From Desulfobacterales bacterium (lineage in GTDB: Bacteria; Desulfobacterota; Desulfobacteria; Desulfobacterales; UBA5852), in assembly GCA_030066455.1 (NCBI GenBank), contig JASJBQ010000162.1, positions 1 to 12,393 of the forward strand: DNA of 12,393 nt, read 5' to 3'. The notes beneath the pieces were generated by a model. The model saw nothing but the letters and a program-made list of their open reading frames with translations. It was not told the origin of the DNA and did not search any database. Below, one piece after another: positions 7,218 through 12,393 of the stretch (positions within the stretch are counted from its first letter, which is position 1; every line of letters starts with the position of its first letter). Made by a program: the position numbers and the translations under genes.

Positions 7218-7888
7218 TGGTGAACAAAATCGGCATACTGGGGGGTACGTTCGACCCGATCCACCTGGGCCATTTGCGGGCGGCCGTCGAAATCCAGGAG
7301 GGCTTCGGCCTGGATGCGGTCTATCTGATTCCTGCGGCGATCCCGCCCCACAAGCAGCGCGGCGATATCGCCGCCCCGGCCGACCGCCTGGAAATGGTGC
7401 GGCGGGCCACGGAAGATCTCCCCGTGCTGCGGGTCTCGGATATCGAATTGAAGCGCCGGGGGCCGTCCTACACGATCGACACCATCTGCGCGTTCCGGGA
7501 AAAGCTGCCCCCCAAAGTCTGGGTCTACCTCATCATGGGCATCGACGCCTTTCTTGATATCAGCACCTGGAAAGCCTACGAAGACCTGCTGCACATCGTC
7601 CCCTCGATCGTCATCAATCGCCCCGCACCACAGGGGCAGGTGCGGACATCGCTGGAAAACGCCATCGAGACCCTGATGCGCAGCGGGCCGCTTGCCGGCT
7701 ACGAATGCGCCCTGGACACACCCTGCTACGAGCACTGCGAAAAGCAGCCGATCTTTACATTCAACGTGACCCCCATGGAGATATCATCCACCCGTATCCG
7801 CGAACTCATTCGACAGGGGCGCCGCATCGACTACCTGGTACCGCCCCGCGTCCAGGCCTACATCGAGGCCGAGGGGCTTTACCGATGA
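7217..7888 (+). CDS. nadD: Nicotinate-nucleotide adenylyltransferase
   Basis: A 223-residue enzyme that joins nicotinate mononucleotide and ATP to give deamido-NAD in NAD synthesis. The nucleotidyltransferase signature GGTFDPIHLGHL (9-20) contains the HxGH motif, and ISSTRIR (189-195) is the C-terminal phosphate-binding motif. MGIDAF and WKAYEDLL are also typical. Its ATG overlaps the proB TGA by one base and its stop overlaps the rsfS ATG (ATGA), so translation is coupled on both sides. nadD next to rsfS is a widespread arrangement. Confidence 0.96.
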   Translation: MVNKIGILGGTFDPIHLGHLRAAVEIQEGFGLDAVYLIPAAIPPHKQRGDIAAPADRLEMVRRATEDLPVLRVSDIELKRRGPSYTIDTICAFREKLPPKVWVYLIMGIDAFLDISTWKAYEDLLHIVPSIVINRPAPQGQVRTSLENAIETLMRSGPLAGYECALDTPCYEHCEKQPIFTFNVTPMEISSTRIRELIRQGRRIDYLVPPRVQAYIEAEGLYR

Positions 7889-8301
7889 GCGTCAAAACGT
7901 CACCGCAGCTGGACACCTATGTCCGGGCCGTTCTGGGTAAAAAGGCGGAAAGCGTCGTTATCCTGGGTGTTCAGGCGTTGACCTCGCTGGCAGATGCCTT
8001 CATCCTCTGCAGTGGACGGTCCAATCGCCAGGTCATGGCCATTGCCGAGCATATCAAGACCACCCTGAAGAAAAAGGGCCTGCAGGCCCTGCGCATCGAG
8101 GGCCTCAAAGAGGGCCATTGGGTCCTGATGGATTACGGCGACGTGATCATCCACATTTTCTACGACCCCGTGCGCCGTTTCTACGACCTCGAGGGTTTGT
8201 GGGCCGATGCGCCCCGCCTCAAGACCCCCGCCCTGGAGGAATGGCAGCGCCAGCAGACCGAAGGCGGTGGATCCGGGGACGCCGGCAGCACAGGAGAATG
8301 A
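7885..8301 (+). CDS. rsfS: Ribosomal silencing factor RsfS
   Basis: A 138-residue DUF143/Iojap-family protein that binds L14 and blocks joining of the ribosomal subunits in slow growth. Conserved segments are DAFILCSGRSNRQVMAIAE (37-55), GHWVLMDYGDVIIHIF (77-92) and RRFYDLEGLWADAP (97-110). The C-terminal 25 residues are low-complexity and outside the family core. The ATG at 7885 overlaps the nadD stop by four bases; the same frame stays open further upstream inside nadD, but the family N-terminus fits this start. Confidence 0.95.
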   Translation: MSVKTSPQLDTYVRAVLGKKAESVVILGVQALTSLADAFILCSGRSNRQVMAIAEHIKTTLKKKGLQALRIEGLKEGHWVLMDYGDVIIHIFYDPVRRFYDLEGLWADAPRLKTPALEEWQRQQTEGGGSGDAGSTGE

Positions 8302-8302
8302 G

Positions 8303-8833
8303 GTGCAAGACTACCTGACCGGTCGCGAGATCCCCGATATCGGCGCCGAGGCCAACCGGCAGGCGGTGGCGCGCTATCTGGTGGAGCACAAGGGGTATTC
8401 GAAAACCGCCATCCGCGGGGACGCCCCGCTGGAAATCGACGTGGACGGGGAGGCCTACCGCTCGCGGATCGACCTGCTGGTGATGGCGGGAGAGCCGCCG
8501 CGCCCGTTCATGGCGGTCAAATGCGCACCCGGTTCGCTGGGCTCGCGGGAGAGGGAGATCGTCTCGGCCGCTCGGATCCACGGCGCGTATCAGATCCCGC
8601 TGGCCCTGGTTTCGGACGGCCGTAACGCCATCGTCCTGGATACCGTTTCCGGCCGGCGGATCGCCGAAGGGATGACGGGCATTCCGGACGCGCGCGAGGC
8701 GGATCGCCAGATGGCCGCCAAGACGCCCGTGGCCTACCCCCCGGAGCGCCTCGAGCGGGAGAAGCGCATATTCCGCACCTACGACCGCGAGAACGTCAAC
8801 ATCGTCCGGTCAAAGCAACCCGATAGCGAGTGA
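8303..8833 (+). CDS. Small HsdR N-terminal-domain-like protein, nuclease motif degenerate
   Basis: A 176-residue protein starting at a GTG one base after the rsfS stop, with AGGAG (8292-8296) six bases upstream. It resembles the N-terminal domain of type I restriction HsdR proteins, found alone here: GAEANRQAVARYLVEHKGYS near the start, a conserved Asp57 in SRIDLLV, then AVKCAPGSLGSRERE (71-85) and SDGRNAIVLDTVSGRRIAEG. In active PD-(D/E)xK nucleases the second strand reads E-x-K (often ECKAP); here the aligned residues are Val72-Lys73-Cys74, so the catalytic Glu and Lys are absent. No methylase, specificity or helicase gene is nearby. It is the last gene of the rplU-to-rsfS run. Function unknown; a nucleic-acid-binding role is possible but inferred only from fold. 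Confidence 0.8.
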   Translation: MQDYLTGREIPDIGAEANRQAVARYLVEHKGYSKTAIRGDAPLEIDVDGEAYRSRIDLLVMAGEPPRPFMAVKCAPGSLGSREREIVSAARIHGAYQIPLALVSDGRNAIVLDTVSGRRIAEGMTGIPDAREADRQMAAKTPVAYPPERLEREKRIFRTYDRENVNIVRSKQPDSE

Positions 8834-8987
8834 ATCCCATCCCTCCCGAGACGGATCCCTATCGGCGTTGCACGCAGCCCTTGTCACTGCGGCGCGGCGG
8901 TGGGCGAAGCCGTTGCACGGGCGCCAATACCCATCGCCCGACCCTTTTACGCCACCGTTCGGACACGGGCGCGTGGCGTGCGCATAC

Positions 8988-9031
8988 AAAAGCCGGCGCG
9001 GGCCGCGTTTAGAATCGACCCACCCGCCGGC
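8988..9031 (-). terminator. Probable terminator of the zinc-ribbon protein gene
   Basis: Read on the minus strand, GCCGGCGGG (from 9031) pairs with CCCGCGCCGGC (to 8992) with a two-base bulge. TTTT follows (8991-8988), 26 bases after the stop of the gene at 9057-9734. The loop is long (about 20 bases). It might also slow + strand transcription arriving from the rsfS operon, as the gap 8834-8991 holds no other terminator that I can see. Confidence 0.5.
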
Positions 9032-9056
9032 GATTTGTTTGGATGGCGCTGGCGTT

Positions 9057-9734
9057 CTATTTGCCCGCCACGTCCTGATTGCAGTGTTTGCACATCTTGG
9101 CGCGCTGTTTGATGATCTCGGCACAAAAGGGGCATTCGCGGACAAAAAGACGCTGCTGGATTTTGGTGGCGGCCGCATCCACCTTCTCCTGGACCAGCGC
9201 GTTGCCGACCTTGAGGTTGCGCAGCGGCTCGATGGCGTCCATCTCACCGATGTCGCCCAGCATCTCCGCCGCCTTCATTCGCACCCGGGACGGTTCGGTG
9301 GGATCCAGGAGGATCCGCAGGATCGTGGGACCGTCCTTATCCACGAAGCATGTGGCCAGAATGTTGAAGCCTTTCTTGATGGCGGCTTTGAGGGCCTCCT
9401 CCTGGGCCAGCACCTGGTTGTCGATCATCTGCCCGGTGCCGCCCATCGGGCTGAAAACGGGCAAGAATTCAAACGTATCCGACCCAGGGTAGTTCATGCA
9501 GCGGTAGGAAGCCTTGTGCGCGTAGGTTTCCTCCATGTGCTCCCACCCGTTGACGTACGAGGGGCAGTCGTCGTTGAAACAGATGAACAGAAAAGGGGTG
9601 CCCCATCCCAGCCCATCACCGACATTGACCGGCGGCACCTCCCAGATACTCATCTCCCTGCTGCAGTGGGGGCAGACGGGCTTGGCCATCTCGAGGACTT
9701 TTTCGAGAACCTCTTCGCGCGTTTCAAATGCCAT
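9057..9734 (-). CDS. Protein with N- and C-terminal zinc ribbons and HEAT-like middle
   Basis: A 225-residue soluble protein with no signal peptide. The N-terminal ribbon uses C21-P-H-C24 and C52/C57. The middle (about 108-190) is helical; residues 148-176 (SRVRMKAAEMLGDIGEMDAIEPL) read like one HEAT/PBS-type repeat. The C-terminal ribbon has C201/C204 and C215/C218 in the common CPFCAEIIKQRAKMCKHC form. GGAGG eight bases upstream of the ATG is a strong ribosome site. It is a single-gene unit, divergent from the IMPase-like gene across a 228-base A+T-rich gap. I do not recognise a named family; zinc ribbons suggest protein-protein or nucleic-acid contacts, but no enzyme motif is visible. Confidence 0.85.
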   Translation of the reverse strand: MAFETREEVLEKVLEMAKPVCPHCSREMSIWEVPPVNVGDGLGWGTPFLFICFNDDCPSYVNGWEHMEETYAHKASYRCMNYPGSDTFEFLPVFSPMGGTGQMIDNQVLAQEEALKAAIKKGFNILATCFVDKDGPTILRILLDPTEPSRVRMKAAEMLGDIGEMDAIEPLRNLKVGNALVQEKVDAAATKIQQRLFVRECPFCAEIIKQRAKMCKHCNQDVAGK

Positions 9735-9742
9735 TTATAAAA

Positions 9743-9823
9743 CCTCCAAGATTGAATTAAACGTATCCATATTGACATTTTAAATTGAATAGCAAAGCTA
9801 AACCCGATCCCGTTGATGTCAAC
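9743..9823. promoter_or_regulatory. A+T-rich control region between divergent genes
   Basis: Between the minus-strand zinc-ribbon gene and the plus-strand IMPase-like gene lies an A+T-rich stretch, unlike the GC-rich surroundings. It has the minus-strand ribosome site (CCTCC on + at 9743-9747), three spaced boxes (ATTGAAT 9751-9757, ATTGACAT 9771-9778, ATTGAAT 9784-9790) and a dyad GTTGATGTCAAC (9812-9823). I cannot assign a full promoter: TTGACA at 9772-9777 lacks a good -10 partner. Confidence 0.35.
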
Positions 9824-9949
9824 TCTGTTCACCGGCACCCGCTGACGTCGTCTTGATCCGGTCTGGTGGATATACTATGGAGAGTAATTCTTTTGACCTG
9901 CCTGACGCGCGCTGGCAATGGCGCACCGTCCATCAACGATCTGATTACG

Positions 9950-9965
9950 CAAGGAGGGCCGATTG
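9950..9965 (+). promoter_or_regulatory. Ribosome-binding site fixing a TTG start
   Basis: AAGGAGG (9950-9956) lies six bases before TTG at 9963-9965. No in-frame ATG or GTG is better placed, so the rare TTG start is well supported. Confidence 0.8.
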
Positions 9966-10760
9966 GACCATAAACACGTTGCCGTCGAAGAGCTCGAAGC
10001 GTTCGCCCGCGAAACCATCCTGGCTGCCGGCGCGAAAGCCCTGAATTTTTACGGCCGGGGGGTGCCCGAGGTGAAATTTGACCGGGCGCTGGGGACCGAA
10101 GCCGAACTGCAGCTCAGTCATTTTTTCCGGGAGGCGCTCAGCCAACGCTTCCCCGAACACCAGCTTTTCGACGGTCAGCAGCCGGACGACGGCTACACCC
10201 ACGAAGCGCGGCGCTACATGTGGGTTTTCGATCCGCTGGACGGCATGTCCAATTTCATGGCGGGGATTCCGATCTGGGGCATGTCCGTGGCCCTGATGGA
10301 AAACTTCTGGCCCGTGTTCGGCTTTTGCTACATGCCGGCTACGGATGATCTTTTCTACGCCCGCGCGGGACAGGCCGCCCACCGCGGCGACGCCCGCATC
10401 CAGGTATCCTCCCAGGACAGTATCAATGACGAGAGCGTGCTGCTCAATTTCTCTCGCTTTCACCACTACTACCGCAGCAGCTTCCCGGGGAAACATCTCA
10501 ACCTGGGCTGCACCTCGGCGCATATCTGCTACGTGGCCATGGGGCGGGCCGAAGCGGCCCTGATCGCGCATGAGTCCTACCAGGACCTGGCGGCGGTGCG
10601 GGTGATCATGGAGGCGGCCGGCGGGAAATTCATGCGCATGGACGGCACGATGTTTCCGATTGCCGAGTACCTGGAGGGCGATACCGGCGATGTTCATCTG
10701 CTGGCGCTCGCACCGGCCCTTTTCAATCAGGTCCGCGGGTGCCTGCATCACGCGGTGTGA
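9963..10760 (+). CDS. Inositol-monophosphatase-family protein with altered GEE motif
   Basis: A 265-residue protein of the IMPase/SuhB/CysQ fold, whose members are Mg-dependent phosphatases of sugar, inositol or nucleotide phosphates. The central metal motif WVFDPLDGMSNF (87-98) keeps Asp90 and Asp93, and ESYQDLAAVRVIMEAAGGKF (204-223) keeps the distal Asp208 and the AGG turn. The usual GEE metal motif is replaced by GQQ (71-73, in LFDGQQPDDG), so one metal ligand is changed, and the usual Thr after DG is Met95. The TTG start follows AAGGAGG at ideal spacing. It is divergent from the zinc-ribbon gene and seems monocistronic. Substrate unknown; it may be an active phosphatase with other ligands (Asp75 or Asp76 are near), or a non-catalytic member. 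Confidence 0.85.
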   Translation: MDHKHVAVEELEAFARETILAAGAKALNFYGRGVPEVKFDRALGTEAELQLSHFFREALSQRFPEHQLFDGQQPDDGYTHEARRYMWVFDPLDGMSNFMAGIPIWGMSVALMENFWPVFGFCYMPATDDLFYARAGQAAHRGDARIQVSSQDSINDESVLLNFSRFHHYYRSSFPGKHLNLGCTSAHICYVAMGRAEAALIAHESYQDLAAVRVIMEAAGGKFMRMDGTMFPIAEYLEGDTGDVHLLALAPALFNQVRGCLHHAV

Positions 10761-10790
10761 GTTTTCACCCCCAAAGCCCGATGCCTGTTG

Positions 10791-10880
10791 ACTCGGCGTC
10801 GGGATCGCTAGCGGGATCGGATTTCAGCCGGTACCTTTGCTACTCGAAACCCGATCCCGACCCCGAAACCGATTACGATG
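10791..10880. repeat. Two facing arrays of degenerate hexamers forming a hairpin
   Basis: On the + strand from 10851 run CCGATC, CCGACC, CCGAAA, CCGATT and ACGATG in exact six-base register. On the minus strand from 10820 down to 10791 run CCGATC, CCGCTA, GCGATC, CCGACG and CCGAGT, also in register. The two arrays face each other across about 30 bases. They give an inverted repeat of 13 bases with one mismatch (10813-10825 against 10846-10858), or an alternative 10-base perfect one (10798-10807 against 10852-10861). No T-tract follows on either strand, so it is not a standard terminator. Confidence 0.7.
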
Positions 10881-10898
10881 GAAGCTGCCTATACCGGG

Positions 10899-11017
10899 TT
10901 ACCTTTCCCAAGGGCCTTGAAATGTCACGCCCTTAAAATACTTCGGCGCGGTCAAAATGCGCCCTATCTTCCGCCTGGCGTTTAAATCTTGGATACGGCG
11001 AATCCGCTTCCATGCCT
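10899..11017 (-). other. Unexplained structured intergenic stretch after the lipoprotein gene
   Basis: This gap just downstream of the lipoprotein stop contains several small inverted repeats: GGAT/ATCC (10991-11005), GGCGC/GCGCC (10947-10965) and CAAGG-G-CCTTG (10910-10920). Two minus-strand frames read through it: a 26-residue ORF from ATG at 11013 to TAA at 10933-10935, starting MEADSPYPRFKRQ, and another frame open to 10899 ending GVTFQGPWER. Neither has a good ribosome site. It could be a dispersed repeat, a small RNA, or the decayed end of a gene. Confidence 0.35.
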
Positions 11018-11644
11018 TCAGGGCAAATCCTGGAGGCCCCTTTCCAGCACCTGGGCCAGGATGTCGTTGATGAACTGCTGGAAGTCTTCGGGTCCGAACG
11101 TCGGCACCACGCGCTCCATGCGAATGTCCACCGGCCGTCGATCCACGCTCTTCCGGCCGACCCGCCCCAGTTGGAGCTCCAGTGCGATCTCCATCACCAG
11201 GCGGGTGTGCATCAGGTTTTTCTCCGCCTCGCAGTTGAATGTCAGGATGGTGCCGCCAACGAGGAAGTCCCGGTTGCCGGCCCGGGCCAGCATGTCCGCG
11301 GGCGTAAAATCCCAACCCTTGATCTGCACGACTTCAAGACCCTTGCGCTGCAGCAATTCGGCCAGGGCGTCACTGACCGACAGGGCGAGGTCGTCCGGGC
11401 TGGACACATAGCGCTCGTAGCGGCCGGCGCCGACTTCGCGCCGGCCGATCCAGTAGCTGTCCTCGCGCCCGCGTCCGTCCTCGAGCATCTGGAGGCCGAC
11501 CCGGCCGACGCTCTCCGAGGCAATCGGCGCCTGCCCGGTGTAGGTGATGCGCACGGGGTGGGTAATCGGGGCGGCACAGGACGCCAGCAGCGCCATGGCC
11601 ACCAGCATCCCGACCCCTCCAATGAGACGATGCAATGGTTTCAT
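11018..11644 (-). CDS. YajG-like lipoprotein of unknown function
   Basis: A 208-residue protein with a lipoprotein signal: a hydrophobic stretch at residues 8-22 and the lipobox L-A-S-C ending at Cys23, so it should be lipid-anchored, probably in the outer membrane. The start at 11644 has GAGGAG five bases upstream; an in-frame ATG at 11698 would put 18 residues before the signal and is unlikely. The body resembles the YajG family: a strand with DGR (VGLQMLEDGRGR), a helix with DALAELLQRKGLEVV, then a barrel-like strand set around VGGTILTFNCEAEKN. The family has no known reaction. It lies 122 bases after the dnaE-type gene on the same strand. Confidence 0.8.
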   Translation of the reverse strand: MKPLHRLIGGVGMLVAMALLASCAAPITHPVRITYTGQAPIASESVGRVGLQMLEDGRGREDSYWIGRREVGAGRYERYVSSPDDLALSVSDALAELLQRKGLEVVQIKGWDFTPADMLARAGNRDFLVGGTILTFNCEAEKNLMHTRLVMEIALELQLGRVGRKSVDRRPVDIRMERVVPTFGPEDFQQFINDILAQVLERGLQDLP

Positions 11645-11766
11645 GCTTTCTCCTCGCAGGATGAATCGTGGGTTTCGGCCGTCACTGAAAAACCCCACCT
11701 TGGGCGGCGACGGCTAGCCTGCAGCCCAGCAGGGCTTTCTTCAGCCTACGGATTTTGCCGTCCCTG

Positions 11767-12393
11767 TCAATTCAAATCCAACCCGGCCGGCGGCCTTTCG
11801 CCCTCCTGGGCCACCCGCACGGCTGAAGCCGCGGTTTTCCCACCGATCCCTCGACCCTGCCGGGCGCCGTCCTCCCGTGGCATCGCGCCTAACGGCGGCA
11901 ACGGGACCACCCGGTCGACGGTCAGGGTGGCGGCGCCCCAGTCCTGCTCCACCCGGCCCGCTAAAACGTAGGGGCGGTCCCAGTCGAGCATGTGGCAGAA
12001 CCGGTGGTAGACGGCCGGGAAAAAAGTGGTTTCGACGATGCCGGTCTCGTCCTCGAAGGTCAGAAACTCCATGGGCTCGCCGTGCTTGGTGTGAACGACC
12101 TTGCCCGTCACGAGCCACCCCGCAAAACGCACCCGCCGGCCCAGGCGCCCGGCGATATCGGCGGCCGCGACCGTGCCGGCGTTCTCGCGCACGGCCTGGT
12201 AGAGGCTCATTGGGTGGCGGTCGCACAAGAACCCCAGGACCGCGAATTCCCGCCGCCGCCGGGTGAGTGGATCGTCGGGCGGAAACGCCGGGCACCCGTG
12301 CTCGGGCGGCGGGGCGAACAGCAATCCCTGGCGGGCGGCCTTTTCCCGCCGGCGCTGCCAGCGGGCCAGCAGCCACATGAGGCCCGCCCGGGA
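11767..12393 (-). CDS. dnaE: DNA polymerase III alpha subunit, C-terminal part
   Basis: The last 208 residues of a gene that enters from the right edge; the minus-strand frame is open to base 12393. The segment VLGFLCDRHPMSLY (about residues 52-65 of the fragment) corresponds to the conserved LGF-HP motif after the helix-hairpin-helix region. The OB-fold domain follows (about 83-160): FAGWLVTGKVVHTKHGEPM, FLTFEDETGIVETTFFP, and GRVEQDWGAATLTVDRV. This wording fits the short DnaE variant found beside replicative DnaE in many deltaproteobacteria better than the DnaE2 of ImuB cassettes. The last 40 residues are a basic, unaligned tail. The polymerase and PHP domains lie outside the window, so the subtype is inference. 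Confidence 0.88.
   Translation of the reverse strand, partial: SRAGLMWLLARWQRRREKAARQGLLFAPPPEHGCPAFPPDDPLTRRRREFAVLGFLCDRHPMSLYQAVRENAGTVAAADIAGRLGRRVRFAGWLVTGKVVHTKHGEPMEFLTFEDETGIVETTFFPAVYHRFCHMLDWDRPYVLAGRVEQDWGAATLTVDRVVPLPPLGAMPREDGARQGRGIGGKTAASAVRVAQEGERPPAGLDLN

Noticed and set aside
8866..8919. Nine-base direct repeat CGTTGCACG (8866-8874 and 8911-8919) and a small CGCAG/CTGCG stem
   Set aside because: Short repeats at this level are expected by chance in GC-rich DNA and nothing suggests an attachment site.
8868..9740. A 290-codon plus-strand open frame opposite the zinc-ribbon gene
   Set aside because: It is the antisense shadow of 9057-9734; the minus strand has a strong ribosome site and two clear zinc ribbons, and the plus frame has no recognisable domain.
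9772..9800. TTGACA at 9772-9777 as a promoter for the IMPase-like gene
   Set aside because: No acceptable -10 hexamer lies 16-18 bases downstream; TATACT at 9871-9876 likewise lacks a -35.
9877..10044. Small ORF from ATG 9877 ahead of the IMPase-like gene
   Set aside because: It has a weak ribosome site, overlaps the IMPase-like gene out of frame, and loses protein-like composition there.
11687..11704. Possible terminator after the dnaE-type gene (CCCA-AGG-TGGG then TTTTT on the minus strand)
   Set aside because: The stem is only four base pairs; too weak to call alone, although it lies correctly between the polymerase and lipoprotein genes.

Overview
The window is about 12.4 kb of GC-rich bacterial DNA. 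It looks like chromosome of a sulfate-reducing member of the Desulfobacterota (Desulfobacterales-like). The reasons are a dsrK-dsrJ-dsrO-dsrP run of the reductive type (no dsrL between dsrK and dsrJ, unlike the sulfur-oxidiser operon), followed by the rplU-rpmA-obg-proB-nadD-rsfS block common in deltaproteobacterial genomes. The taxonomic call is inference; no 16S or other marker lies here.

Region 1 (1-3402, + strand): the 3' part of dsrK, then dsrJ, dsrO and dsrP, tightly packed or overlapping, ending in a strong intrinsic terminator. Together with DsrM (expected just upstream) these make the DsrMKJOP membrane complex, which links the menaquinone pool and periplasmic redox carriers to cytoplasmic DsrC trisulfide reduction, the last step of dissimilatory sulfite reduction.

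Region 2 (3401-4261, - strand): fdhD, the sulfur-transfer chaperone for formate dehydrogenase. It converges on the dsr operon so closely that its stop codon lies in the dsr terminator T-tract.

Region 3 (4352-8833, + strand): a strong sigma70-like promoter and a leader hairpin precede rplU, rpmA, obgE, proB, nadD, rsfS and a small HsdR-N-domain-like protein. Most junctions overlap or are a few bases long, so this is probably one operon joining ribosome synthesis and assembly (L21, L27, Obg, RsfS) with proline and NAD synthesis. proA, often next to proB, is absent here.

Region 4 (8834-11017): an accessory-looking stretch. A - strand protein with a zinc ribbon at each end and a HEAT-like middle is divergent from a + strand inositol-monophosphatase-family protein whose GEE metal motif is altered. 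The gap after the latter holds two facing arrays of degenerate hexamers forming an imperfect hairpin, plus a structured stretch with peptide-like reading frames.

Region 5 (11018-12393, - strand): a YajG-like lipoprotein gene downstream of the 3' end of a dnaE-type DNA polymerase III alpha subunit gene that runs off the window.

I see no CRISPR array, tRNA, rRNA, transposase, phage gene or clear new multi-gene system. The most unusual items are the hexamer-array hairpin, the element beside it, and three conserved-looking proteins whose family active-site or cluster motifs are changed (the HsdR-N-like protein, the IMPase-like protein and DsrO).
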